Assembly: GCF_018070075.1 (NCBI RefSeq)
Contig: NZ_JAGPXE010000001.1
Location: 620,001 to 684,000 of the forward strand
Length of the DNA stretch: 64,000 nt
DNA from: Saccharopolyspora endophytica
GTDB lineage: Bacteria > Actinomycetota > Actinomycetes > Mycobacteriales > Pseudonocardiaceae
Direction: 5' to 3'
Both the position numbers and the translations under genes were made by a program. The stretch's first letter is position 1; each line of letters opens with the position of its first letter. Positions 25,638 through 34,378 of this stretch are shown in pieces. The notes beneath the pieces were generated by a model. The model was not told the DNA's origin. It saw nothing but the letters and a program-made list of their open reading frames with translations, and ran no database searches.

Positions 25638-28210
25638 TGGGCGACGACTCCAAGAACCCGAGCTGGGAAGAAATCAAGAAGGTCCTTGACGACCCAAACG
25701 TTTCTGATGACAAGAAGCGCGAACTCGCCAGTACCTACGCGGCTGAAGACGACGCAGCCTTGTTCGGGATCCGTGATGAGGTCGAGCCCTATCTTGCGAA
25801 GTATGACGATGGGTATTGGTCGACTCAGGGCGACTGGTGGGTTGGTGATCCTGATAAGGAACTCCAGGACGTCTACAACGATGCCAAGAAGGACGCGGAC
25901 GCTGCTTCGAAGAAGGAGCAGCAGCACGACCAGGCCGTCAAGGACGGCAAGGGCAAGCTCGAGGACGTCAAGCGCAAGTCCGAGAACGGCGAAAACGGTG
26001 GTGCGGGCGCTAAGTCCGGTGACGAGCTGCTCGATGCGGGCAAGCCGGGGCTGAGGTTCTTCGATACCTGGGTCCCGCTCTACGAGAAGATCCAGAACGA
26101 CTACAACGACAAGAGCAAAGTGCTCAAAGTCGACAAGATCCACGAGCGGTACGACGAGCAGCGCCAGCTGAACTTCGACAAGTTCGCCAAGAACATCGAA
26201 GATTTGAAGAGCGCTGAAAAAGGCATGCGTGAGTCCGTGCAGACCATGTCCGACAAGCTGGGCGGCTTGTGGAAGAGCTGGACGGGCGGCGCCTCAGACG
26301 CTTCGCAGGAGTTCTTCTCGTCGAAGTTCACGCCGACCGCGCAAGAACGTGTGATCCAGAAGGTCAGCGACGCTGCCTCGATGACGCAGGACACCGTGAA
26401 GTCCGTGTCGTCGATCATTCGGGACAAGGCCACCGCTGCGCTGGAGCTCGACAAGTTCTCCGAGCGCATCGGCGAGAAGGCCGAGCAGGACTGGGACACC
26501 ACAATCTCGGTGGCCAACGGAACGGACGACGACACCACGCTGCGCAAGGCGTGTTCCATCTGGGGCATCGAGATCGAACAAGGGTGCGATGGCGACCTCG
26601 ATGAGCAGGTGAAGCGCAAGATCGAGGACGAGTGCCGAAAGGTGGTTCGCGAGACCTTCGCCAAGTCCGTCGAGGATTCTTCCCAGCAGTTCGTGAAGAT
26701 GTGCGACGACACCAAGAAGAACATCAACGACGCGTGGAAGAAGCTCAACGACGAGTTGGGCAAGGCCGAGGAGAACCCCTTCCAGAACCCGGGGCCGGCC
26801 GACAAGGGCGGTGACCAGAAACCCGGTGGTCAGCAGCAGCCTGGTGGCCAGCAAGGCGCTGGTGGCGCCGGCAGTGGCGGCGGGGCCGGTGCTGGAGCCG
26901 GCGGTGGCGCTGGTGCGGGTGCAGGCGCCGGCGGGAGTGCAGGCGCTGGTGGGGGTGCCGGAGCCGGTGGCGGCGCGATGCCTCCCACTCCGGAGATGCC
27001 CAAGCCTCCGGAAATGCCGGAGATGCCGCAGGTTCCGGGCATGCCGGGCCAGGGCGGACCGGGCGGGCCCGAGGGAGAGAAGGTCACGCTCGGCGAGGGC
27101 CAGAACGCCGTGACCGTCCAGGAGCCGGGCGCGGACGGCAAGACCCAGGTCCAGCTGACCGGGCCGGACGGCCAGCCCAAGACGTACGCGGTCGACTTCG
27201 GGCAAGGCCAGCCAGGTCAGATGCCCGGCCAGCCAGGAGCGGCGCCCGGCGGTGTGCAGGCGATGCCCGCTCCCGCGCCGGGGGCACCCGCTCCGGGTGG
27301 CCCGCAGCCGATTCCTGTCCAGGCGGGACCGGACGGACGCGCCGTCATCCACGAGGGCGATCGCACCATCACGCTGGAGCAGGGGCCCGGCGGTGAGATG
27401 AAGGTCAGCGTCGACAACGGCGGGGGTCAGCCCCCGCTGAACCAGACGATCGACTTCGGTGACGAGCCGCAGCCGCCGAACCTCGGTGCGCCAGGTGCTC
27501 CGGCAGGCGGCGGGATCATCGGTGGTCCGTACCCGGCCGAGCCGCCGCAACCCGGAGTCCCGCCGGTGGAGCCGGGTGTTCCCCCGGCCGAGCCCGTCGC
27601 TCCGGCCGCTGCCGCGCCACCACCCGCGCCCGATCTCGCGGGGCCCGGTGCGGCAGGTGGTTTCACGACGATGCCTGCGCCGGACACCAGCGGTTTCACC
27701 ACCATGCCTGCGGCGAACACGACCGCTGAGCCGGTTCCGGGCTCCCCGGCCGCGACCACCGCGCAGGCCGCGGGTGTCGCTTCGTCGGCGCCTTCCGGCG
27801 ATGGCGTGCAGAACTCCTTCGGGAGCATGGCGGGTGACCTCTTCGGTGGTGCCCCGGACGCGGCGTCTCCCGCGCACTCGGGTTCCAGCGGTCTTTCCTC
27901 GCTGGGCGGCGGCGATCCAGCCGGAGGTGCGGCACAAGGCGCGGGTTCGACGGGGCTTTCCTCGCTCGGCGGTGATCCAGGTGCGGGTTCTCAGTCAGGT
28001 GGCTCGCAGAGCGGTCAGGGCGGTTCCTCCGCGATGGGCGGCGGAATGATGGGCGGCATGATGGGTGGTGGTCAGGGTGGCCAGCAGGGCGGCGACCAGG
28101 AGCGCACCAATGCCAGCCCGTGGCGGACCGAGGGCCAGCTCTTCGACGACGGGGTGGACGCGTCGAACGTGCGCTTCCGCTCGGTGCTGGGTGAGGACCG
28201 GGACAAGTGA
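25637..28210 (+). CDS. 857-aa T7SS cargo protein with WXG core and long Gly/Pro tail
   Basis: Residues 1-385 are charged and helical; a W-x-G-like turn (LWKSWTGGASDASQEFF, about 213-229) marks a WXG100-like module. Residues ~390-470 are Gly/Ala-rich. Two short repeated strand-rich units follow (GQNAVTVQEPGADGKTQVQL and its relative GDRTITLEQGPGGEMKVSVD) between Pro-rich linkers. After a Pro/Ala region come repeated GSSGLSSLGGDP-type units and a Met/Gly segment (MGGGMMGGMMGG). The C-terminus is DQERTNASPWRTEGQLF then RFRSVLGE, the tail motif shared with the proteins at 4263 and 15643. Probably secreted by the ESX system with the upstream EspC-like protein; effector function unknown. Confidence 0.8.
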   Translation: MGDDSKNPSWEEIKKVLDDPNVSDDKKRELASTYAAEDDAALFGIRDEVEPYLAKYDDGYWSTQGDWWVGDPDKELQDVYNDAKKDADAASKKEQQHDQAVKDGKGKLEDVKRKSENGENGGAGAKSGDELLDAGKPGLRFFDTWVPLYEKIQNDYNDKSKVLKVDKIHERYDEQRQLNFDKFAKNIEDLKSAEKGMRESVQTMSDKLGGLWKSWTGGASDASQEFFSSKFTPTAQERVIQKVSDAASMTQDTVKSVSSIIRDKATAALELDKFSERIGEKAEQDWDTTISVANGTDDDTTLRKACSIWGIEIEQGCDGDLDEQVKRKIEDECRKVVRETFAKSVEDSSQQFVKMCDDTKKNINDAWKKLNDELGKAEENPFQNPGPADKGGDQKPGGQQQPGGQQGAGGAGSGGGAGAGAGGGAGAGAGAGGSAGAGGGAGAGGGAMPPTPEMPKPPEMPEMPQVPGMPGQGGPGGPEGEKVTLGEGQNAVTVQEPGADGKTQVQLTGPDGQPKTYAVDFGQGQPGQMPGQPGAAPGGVQAMPAPAPGAPAPGGPQPIPVQAGPDGRAVIHEGDRTITLEQGPGGEMKVSVDNGGGQPPLNQTIDFGDEPQPPNLGAPGAPAGGGIIGGPYPAEPPQPGVPPVEPGVPPAEPVAPAAAAPPPAPDLAGPGAAGGFTTMPAPDTSGFTTMPAANTTAEPVPGSPAATTAQAAGVASSAPSGDGVQNSFGSMAGDLFGGAPDAASPAHSGSSGLSSLGGGDPAGGAAQGAGSTGLSSLGGDPGAGSQSGGSQSGQGGSSAMGGGMMGGMMGGGQGGQQGGDQERTNASPWRTEGQLFDDGVDASNVRFRSVLGEDRDK

Positions 28211-28241
28211 GCCCGGTGGATACCGGTGAAGGGGTGCAGCG

Positions 28242-28844
28242 GTGACCGCGATCAGTGAGAACGCCAAGGCGTTCCGCAACGCGATGGAGGGCTTGGCACG
28301 GGAGAACTCGGCGAGCGTCCGCGCCGTCGAGCAGAACTGGGCCGATACCGCGAAGGCGGCGGACAAGTCCGCGCAGGAGACCACGGAGAAGGGCCAGAAG
28401 CTTCTGGCCCGCATCCGCGAGCGGGCCGAAAACCTCCGCCGCGCAGACGAGAAGTCGGGCGTGCAAGAGATAGCCATCGGTGAAGAGCCCGAGGCCGAAG
28501 ACCCGGACCCGGAGGTCGAGCGCTTCTCGCAGCGGCTGTACGCGGCGCAGAAGAGCAAGGCGGAAGAAGCGGCTGCGACGACAGCGCAGTCAGCGGAAGC
28601 CCCAGCCCAGCAAGGCAATTTCGGGGCGCAGCAGGGGAACTACGGCCAAGGGGCCACACAGCCCCCTGCGCCGCCGGACAACGGGTGGAACGTGCAAGCA
28701 GGCCGTTTTGGCCGGCGGAACGAGCAGCAGCCGGCCCCGCCGCCTGCTGCGCCGAAACCGCCTGCTCCCCCCAAGCCCGCCCCGCGACGGCAGCCCGCGT
28801 TCGACGACGACGATGACTACGAGAACCAGAGCTGGTTGCGCTGA
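28242..28844 (+). CDS. T7SS cargo-block protein of unknown function, 200 aa
   Basis: A helical charged N-terminal half (MTAISENAKAFRNAMEGLAR, then WADTAKAADKSAQETTEKGQ) is followed by a Gln/Pro/Ala-rich region and a C-terminus DDDDDYENQSWLR. The SWL near the end echoes the SWL of the cargo protein at 15643. No signal peptide, membrane helix or known domain. It starts 31 bases after the 857-residue cargo with a weak AAGGGG site, and the operon ends at the hairpin 28852-28884. The GTG at 28242 is used. Confidence 0.72.
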   Translation: MTAISENAKAFRNAMEGLARENSASVRAVEQNWADTAKAADKSAQETTEKGQKLLARIRERAENLRRADEKSGVQEIAIGEEPEAEDPDPEVERFSQRLYAAQKSKAEEAAATTAQSAEAPAQQGNFGAQQGNYGQGATQPPAPPDNGWNVQAGRFGRRNEQQPAPPPAAPKPPAPPKPAPRRQPAFDDDDDYENQSWLR

Positions 28845-28851
28845 CCGCGTT

Positions 28852-28884
28852 TTCGGGCCGTGATCCGCTGGATCACGGCCCGAA
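28852..28884. terminator. Bidirectional terminator
   Basis: TTCGGGCCGTGATCC (28852-28866) pairs perfectly with GGATCACGGCCCGAA (28870-28884) around GCT. It separates two convergent genes. Confidence 0.85.
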
Positions 28885-28887
28885 TCG

Positions 28888-29649
28888 TCACTGCTGCGGG
28901 TAGCCGCCAGGGGGTTGCTGCGGGTATCCCGGTTGTTGGTGGACGCCCTGCGTCGGATAGTTCGGTTGTTGCGGAGCCCCTGGGGCCGGAAAGCCCACCG
29001 CAGTGGCAGGCTTGGCCGCCTTGGGCTTCAGTGCGGCCTTGACGGGCGGTAGCAGTGCGATGACGAGCACGATGAGGGCCAAGACGAGCACCGTCACGTA
29101 CTCGACGTCTGCGGCTCCGGTGGTAGAGCCACGGTTCGCTTCGGCGTGCAGTGCGGTGGCGACGCGGAAACCCATCATGATCACACCGAGACCACCACTG
29201 ATCATGCCCGCCAGGGGCGCTAGCGAGTGGCGGAGGAAGAACAACAAGGCGCTGACAGCGATGCCAAGAGCGGTCAGGAATCCGACCACGCTCGTGACCC
29301 AGTACAGAGCATCGTTGATCCCAGCGTTCGTCTCGCCGGTGATTCCGCCCATCATGCCGATGGCGTTGTCGATGTAGCCGAACGCGAAGATCAACGAGAT
29401 CAGTGCTGCGACAGCGCTGACGGCCCCGGCGACGAATGCGGCTTTGGGCGAGCCACCACGTTGCGGCTGTTGTGGATAGCCCTGCTGCGGGTAGGGCTGC
29501 TGTGGATAACCCTGTGGATACCCGGCCTGCGGCTGCGGATGGGCGGGTTGCTGGGGGTAAGCCTGCGGCTGTGGATAGCCCTGCTGGGGGTATCCCGGCT
29601 GCTGGCCAGGCTGCTGGGGCTGGCCGTACGGGGGCTGCGGGGGCGTCAT
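28888..29649 (-). CDS. Four-helix membrane protein with PQ-rich termini
   Basis: 253 residues. The first ~70 residues are QQPGYPQQGYPQP-type repeats. About four hydrophobic segments follow (AAFVAGAVSAVAALISLIFA; ALYWVTSVVGFLTALGIAVS; LAPLAGMISGGLGVIMMGF; TVLVLALIVLVIALLPPV). A C-terminal tail again has QQPGYPQQPPGGYPQQ. This is a common actinobacterial membrane-protein design with no assigned function. Its tails use the same residue vocabulary as the three tiny proteins at 24.4-25.2 kb. Convergent with the cargo block. Confidence 0.75.
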   Translation of the reverse strand: MTPPQPPYGQPQQPGQQPGYPQQGYPQPQAYPQQPAHPQPQAGYPQGYPQQPYPQQGYPQQPQRGGSPKAAFVAGAVSAVAALISLIFAFGYIDNAIGMMGGITGETNAGINDALYWVTSVVGFLTALGIAVSALLFFLRHSLAPLAGMISGGLGVIMMGFRVATALHAEANRGSTTGAADVEYVTVLVLALIVLVIALLPPVKAALKPKAAKPATAVGFPAPGAPQQPNYPTQGVHQQPGYPQQPPGGYPQQ

Positions 29650-29734
29650 GGTGCCTGATTGTCGCGCACCCTCTGACCGCTGTGGGCGAGATCCGCACCG
29701 AGAGCTCGCCGCGGCGGGCGGGTTCCGGGCAGGT

Positions 29735-30568
29735 CTACGCGGCGAGTTTTCCGTGGGTGTTGACCTGGTCGATGGTGGCGCCCTTGATGTTCTCGTTGAG
29801 CAGGAGGTCGCCTCGGCGGTCGTTGGCGAGGGCGCGGAGGAAGAACGCCGTGAGCAGGCCCTTGGCGATGCGCTGGGTGTGGTACTCCGGTTTGCCGTGC
29901 AGCAGGAGCTGGGTCCAGTGCACACCTTCGGTGAACCCCAGGTGGGTGGCCTTCTTGATGGTGCGCATCTGCACCGGTCCGCCCCAGGCGCGCGAGATCG
30001 GTTCGGCGTTGGCCACCGGGGGCGTCAGCAGGTCTTCGCCCGCGGCGAGGTGCAGCGCGGGGGATTTGACCTTCGCGGCCGCGTCGAGGGCCGACGGGAG
30101 GGTCTCGGCCGCGGCCAGCGTCGCCACCGCCTTGATGCGCGGGTCTTCGGCCGCGGCCAGGACCGCGCAGCCGCCGCCCATGGCGTGACCCGCCGCGCCG
30201 AGCTTGTTCGGGTCGACGCTGATCCGGCCGTCGCCGAGCCGGACCCCGGCGGCGATGTCCAGCGCGGTGCGCATGTCCTCGGCGTAGAGCCGGTGGGAGG
30301 CCAGCGGGCCGCGGTGGGTCGCCGGGGAGACCACGACGATCCCCCAGCTGGCCAGGTGCCTCATCAGGGCCAGGTAGCGGCGCGGCGGCTGCAGCAAGCC
30401 GTGCCCGAACACGACCGCCGGCAGGTTCGTCCCCGTGCGCGGGGTGCAGACGATGCCGGGCAGGCCGACCAGGGCCAGGTCGCCGTGCAGCACGTCGTGC
30501 GGGCCACGACGGGACAGCTCGACGAACGCGTGCTTCGCGGAGGGCAGCTTCTTGGCTTTGCGCGCCAT
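29735..30568 (-). CDS. Alpha/beta-hydrolase-fold protein lacking the nucleophile serine
   Basis: 277 residues of the dienelactone-hydrolase/chlorophyllase-like type: VVFGHGLLQPPRRYLALMRH (oxyanion region), HLASWGIVVVSPATHRG, RISVDPNKLGAAGHAMGGG (nucleophile elbow), LHLAAGEDLLTPP (acid region) and KKATHLGF (histidine region). The elbow reads G-H-A-M-G-G, with GCC for Ala where Ser is expected, so it may be non-catalytic or use another mechanism. The true start is ATG 30568 (MARKAKKLPSAKHAF); a much longer open frame continues antisense through glmS and nnr and is spurious. Divergent from glmS. Confidence 0.82.
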   Translation of the reverse strand: MARKAKKLPSAKHAFVELSRRGPHDVLHGDLALVGLPGIVCTPRTGTNLPAVVFGHGLLQPPRRYLALMRHLASWGIVVVSPATHRGPLASHRLYAEDMRTALDIAAGVRLGDGRISVDPNKLGAAGHAMGGGCAVLAAAEDPRIKAVATLAAAETLPSALDAAAKVKSPALHLAAGEDLLTPPVANAEPISRAWGGPVQMRTIKKATHLGFTEGVHWTQLLLHGKPEYHTQRIAKGLLTAFFLRALANDRRGDLLLNENIKGATIDQVNTHGKLAA

Positions 30569-30732
30569 GGTCGACAACGGTAGCGGATCTACGCCGACGC
30601 GCGCGTTGTGAGCTCGCAGCCGTGATCCAATCGCTCCGCGGCCCCGGATGAGTGGATCTCGGCGGCTCCGGGAGCCCGCCGGAGCGATGTGGGTCACCCG
30701 GGCTCCGTCATGTTCTGCTCGGTCGGAATGGC

Positions 30733-30738
30733 TACCCT
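30733..30738 (+). promoter_or_regulatory. -10-like element of a possible leaderless glmS transcript
   Basis: TACCCT ends 7 bases before the glmS GTG at 30746, and no ribosome site is present. This matches leaderless spacing in actinobacteria. Confidence 0.45.
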
Positions 30739-30745
30739 GACTCGC

Positions 30746-32608
30746 GTGTGCGGCATCGTGGGTTACGTAGGACATCGCCAGGCGCTGGAAGTCGTGCTGG
30801 GCGGACTTCGGCGACTTGAGTACCGGGGTTACGACTCGGCAGGCGTGGCGCTGCTCGACGGTGAGGGCGGCCTCGCGGTGGAGCGGGCGGCCGGAGCGCT
30901 GTCGAACCTGGAGAAGAAGCTCGCCGAGAGCGACGGCTCCCGGTTCGAGGGCAACGGCGGCATGGGACACACCCGGTGGGCGACCCACGGTGCGCCCACC
31001 GACCGCAACGCCCACCCGCACCGGGACTCCGCCGGCCGCGTCGCGGTGGTGCACAACGGCATCATCGAGAACTTCGCCGCGCTGCGGGCCGAGCTGGAGG
31101 CCGACGGCGTCGAGATGGCCAGCGAGACCGACACCGAGACCGCCGCGCACCTGGTGTCCGCCGCCTACGCGGCAGGACCCACCGCCGGTGACCTCACCGC
31201 CAGCACCTGCGCCGTGGCGCGACGCCTCGAAGGCGCGTTCACGCTGGTCGTGACGCACGCCGACGAGCCGGGCACGATCGTCGCCGCGCGCCGCTCCTCG
31301 CCGCTGGTGGTGGGCGTCGGCGAGGGCGAGCACTTCGTGGCCTCCGACGTGGCCGCGTTCATCGAGCACACCCGCGACGCGGTGGAGCTCGGCCAGGACC
31401 AGGTCGTCACCATCACCCGCGACGGCTACCGGGTCAGCGACTTCGACAACACCGAGGTCGAGGCCAAGCCGTTCCGCGTGGACTGGGACCTCTCGGCCGC
31501 CGAGAAGGGCGGCCACGACTACTTCATGCTCAAGGAGATCGAGGAGCAGCCGGAGGCGCTCGCCGACACCTTGCGCGGGCACTTCGCGAACGGCCAGATC
31601 GTCCTCGACGAGCAGCGGCTCACCGAGCAGGACCTGCGCGACATCACGAAGGTGTTCATCGTCGCCTGCGGCACCGCCTACCACTCGGGCCTGCTGGCCA
31701 AGTACGCCATCGAGCACTGGTGCCGCATCCCGGTCGAGGTCGAGCTGGCCAGCGAGTTCCGCTACCGCGACCCGGTCCTGGGCCGCGACACCCTGGTGGT
31801 GGCGATCTCGCAGTCCGGTGAGACCGCCGACACCCTGGAGGCCGTGCGGCACGCGCGGACCCAGCGGGCGCGGGTGCTGGCCATCTGCAACACCAACGGC
31901 GCGCAGATCCCGCGCGAGTCCGACGCGGTGCTCTACACCCACGCGGGCCCGGAGATCGGCGTGGCCGCCACCAAGACCTTCCTCGCGCAGATCGCGGCGA
32001 ACTACCTGGTCGGGCTGGCCCTGGCACAGGCTCGCGGCACCAAGTACTCCGACGAGGTGGCGCGCGAGTTCGACGAGCTCGCCGCGATGCCCGAGGCCGT
32101 GCGCGAGACGCTGTCCACCGTCGACCAGGTCCGCAAGCTCGGTCAGGAGCTGGCGGACTCGAAGGCGGTGCTGTTCCTCGGCCGCCACGTCGGCTACCCG
32201 GTGGCCTTGGAGGGCGCGCTCAAGCTCAAGGAGCTCGCCTACATGCACGCCGAGGGCTTCGCGGCCGGCGAGCTCAAGCACGGCCCGATCGCGCTGATCG
32301 AGGACAAGCTCCCGGTCGTGATCGTGATGCCGTCGCCGACCGGCCGGGCGCTGCTGCACGCCAAGATGGTGTCCAACATCCGCGAGATCCAGGCGCGCGG
32401 CGCCCGCACGATCGTCATCGCGGAGGAGGGCGACGAGGAGATCAAGCCCTTCGCCGACGAGCTCATCACCATCCCGGCCGTGCCGACGCTGCTGCAGCCG
32501 CTGGTGTCCACGATCCCGCTCCAGGTCCTGGCGGCGGAGATCGCGCGCGCCCGCGGTTACGACGTCGACAAGCCGCGCAACCTCGCCAAGTCCGTCACCG
32601 TCGAATGA
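30746..32608 (+). CDS. glmS: Glutamine-fructose-6-phosphate aminotransferase
   Basis: 620 residues. It makes glucosamine-6-phosphate from fructose-6-phosphate and glutamine, the entry step to UDP-GlcNAc. The N-terminal glutaminase domain starts CGIVGYVG, so Cys2 becomes the nucleophile after Met removal; YRGYDSAGVAL and HTRWATHG follow. Two SIS domains bind sugar phosphate (VACGTAYHSG, SQSGETADT, ICNTNG, LGRHVGYPVALEGALKLKE). The C-terminus is KPRNLAKSVTVE. GTG 30746 is fixed by the Cys2 requirement; the open frame extends 19 codons upstream. No ribosome site is seen. Confidence 0.98.
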   Translation: MCGIVGYVGHRQALEVVLGGLRRLEYRGYDSAGVALLDGEGGLAVERAAGALSNLEKKLAESDGSRFEGNGGMGHTRWATHGAPTDRNAHPHRDSAGRVAVVHNGIIENFAALRAELEADGVEMASETDTETAAHLVSAAYAAGPTAGDLTASTCAVARRLEGAFTLVVTHADEPGTIVAARRSSPLVVGVGEGEHFVASDVAAFIEHTRDAVELGQDQVVTITRDGYRVSDFDNTEVEAKPFRVDWDLSAAEKGGHDYFMLKEIEEQPEALADTLRGHFANGQIVLDEQRLTEQDLRDITKVFIVACGTAYHSGLLAKYAIEHWCRIPVEVELASEFRYRDPVLGRDTLVVAISQSGETADTLEAVRHARTQRARVLAICNTNGAQIPRESDAVLYTHAGPEIGVAATKTFLAQIAANYLVGLALAQARGTKYSDEVAREFDELAAMPEAVRETLSTVDQVRKLGQELADSKAVLFLGRHVGYPVALEGALKLKELAYMHAEGFAAGELKHGPIALIEDKLPVVIVMPSPTGRALLHAKMVSNIREIQARGARTIVIAEEGDEEIKPFADELITIPAVPTLLQPLVSTIPLQVLAAEIARARGYDVDKPRNLAKSVTVE

Positions 32609-32650
32609 CACCATCCGGGAACGGTTGACCGTTCGGCGAGAGGGCTCGTG

Positions 32651-34174
32651 ATGCAGGGCGTGTGGACTCCTGACCAGATCCGGGGTGCCGAGCAGCGGTT
32701 GTTCGCGCGGACTCCCGAGCCCGCCGTGATGCGCCGGGCCGCCCACGCGGTCGCGGGGCAGTGCGCCCGGATGCTGGCCGACCAGACCGGTGGCGTCGCC
32801 GGTCGGCGGGTCGCGTTGCTGGTCGGGGCCGGGAACAACGGCGGCGACGCCCTGTGGGCGGGCGCGTTCCTGCGTCGGCGCGGGGTCGGGGTGACGGCCG
32901 TGCTCCTGGCACCGGACACGACCCACGAGGCCGGGCTCGCGGGGCTCCGTCGCGCGGGAGGCCGGGCGGTCGCCGCCGAGGGCGCGAACGCCGACACCTC
33001 CGGGATCGGGGCCGAGGCCGCCGACGCGCTGGAGCGGGCGGACCTGGTCATCGACGGGATCGTGGGCCTCTCGGCGCGCGGGCCGTTGCGCCCCACCGCC
33101 GCCGAGCTGGTGCGGCGGGTGCTGGTGCCGATCGTGTCCGTGGACCTGCCCAGCGGTGTCGATCCGGTGAGCGGAGCCGTGGAAGGGCCTGCGGTGTCGG
33201 CGGATCTGACCGTGACCTTCGGCGGGCTCAAGCCCTGCCACGTGCTCGGGGCCGGGGCGGTGCGCTCCGGCGAGGTCACCGTCGCCGGCATCGGCATCAC
33301 CGAGGAGCTGCCCGAACCGGAGATCGCGCTGCTCGACGCCGCCGAGGTCGGCGAGGAGTGGCCGATCCCCGGACCGGCGGACGACAAGTACAGCACCGGG
33401 GTGGTCGGCATCGCCGCCGGTTCGGCGACCTACCCGGGCGCCGCGGTGCTCGCGACCGGCGCCGCCGTGCAGGCCACCGCGGGGATGGTGCGCTACGCCG
33501 GTCCCGCCGCGGACGAGGTGCGCACCCGCTGGCCGGAGGTCGTGGGCACCGGCTCGGTCGGGGACGCCGGTCGGGTGCAGGCGTGGGCGGTCGGACCGGG
33601 CATCGGGCTCGGTGCGAGCGGTCGTGACGTGCTGCGCTTCGTCCTGGAGTCCGGGCGCCCGGTGTGCGCCGACGCCGACTCGATCACGATCCTGGCCGAT
33701 GACGAGACCATGTGGGACGCCCGCGATCCCGACGCTCCGCTCGTGCTGACCCCGCACGCCGGGGAGTTCGCGCGGCTGGCCGGTGAAGGTCCTGGCGTCG
33801 ACCGGGTCTCGGCCGCCCGCGAGGTCGCCGCCCGCTACGACGCGTTCCTGCTGCTCAAGGGCAACACGACGGTCATCGCCGCACCTGATGGGCGGGTCGT
33901 GGTCAACGACGCCCGCCAGGCGTGGCCCGCCACGGCGGGTTCCGGGGACGTGCTCACCGGGCTGATCGGAGCCCTGCTCGCGGCCGGTGTCGAGCCGCTG
34001 CGGGCGTGCGGTCTCGCCACCCACGTTCACTCGTTGGCGGCCGAGCTCGCCGCGCACGGCGCCACCGGTGACGGACCTCGCTCCGAGGCGGGAGCGCCCA
34101 TCGGCGCCTCATCGCTGCTGGCCGCGGTTCCGCACGCCATCCGCGCGGTCCGGGACGCCGCTCTGCCCTCCTGA
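32651..34174 (+). CDS. nnr: Bifunctional NAD(P)H-hydrate epimerase/dehydratase
   Basis: 507 residues. The N-terminal YjeF_N epimerase half (about 1-210) has LVGAGNNGGDALW and SVDLPSGVDP. The C-terminal ADP-dependent dehydratase half has the ribokinase-like AWAVGPGIG, LTPHAGEFARL, LLKGNTTVIA and the ATP/ADP-site TAGSGDVLTG. It repairs hydrated NADH and NADPH. ATG 32651 gives 6 bases from GAGAGGG; GTG 32648 is in frame one codon earlier. It lies between glmS and alr, as in mycobacteria. Confidence 0.95.
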   Translation: MQGVWTPDQIRGAEQRLFARTPEPAVMRRAAHAVAGQCARMLADQTGGVAGRRVALLVGAGNNGGDALWAGAFLRRRGVGVTAVLLAPDTTHEAGLAGLRRAGGRAVAAEGANADTSGIGAEAADALERADLVIDGIVGLSARGPLRPTAAELVRRVLVPIVSVDLPSGVDPVSGAVEGPAVSADLTVTFGGLKPCHVLGAGAVRSGEVTVAGIGITEELPEPEIALLDAAEVGEEWPIPGPADDKYSTGVVGIAAGSATYPGAAVLATGAAVQATAGMVRYAGPAADEVRTRWPEVVGTGSVGDAGRVQAWAVGPGIGLGASGRDVLRFVLESGRPVCADADSITILADDETMWDARDPDAPLVLTPHAGEFARLAGEGPGVDRVSAAREVAARYDAFLLLKGNTTVIAAPDGRVVVNDARQAWPATAGSGDVLTGLIGALLAAGVEPLRACGLATHVHSLAAELAAHGATGDGPRSEAGAPIGASSLLAAVPHAIRAVRDAALPS

Positions 34175-34185
34175 CACGAGGCGCC

Positions 34186-34248
34186 CGTTCGAATTTCGCG
34201 CGAAATTCGAACGCTGAACTTCGGACTCGAATTTCGCGCGAAATTCGA
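34186..34248. repeat. Paired palindromes, family B copy 1
   Basis: A 28-base perfect palindrome at 34186-34213 (centre TTCGCGCGAA) is followed by a 22-base one at 34227-34248 with the same core; centres are 38 bases apart. The copy at 53428-53488 has the same core and exactly the same 38-base spacing. It starts 12 bases after the nnr stop. Confidence 0.88.
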
Positions 34249-34378
34249 ACGTTTTCCACCCGATGGTGGGAAGTCGCGTGGGCGTTTCCGGTCGCCTGCG
34301 TCTCGTTAGTGCGTTGAGCTGCGCAAAGGCGATGTGGGGCGAAGGGTGGGATGCCGGATGTGGGACCATGGGCCAGCC

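Noticed and set aside
29735-34057. 1440-codon minus-strand open frame through glmS and nnr
   Set aside because: Only the last 277 codons (from 30568) form a recognisable protein; the rest is antisense to two certain genes.
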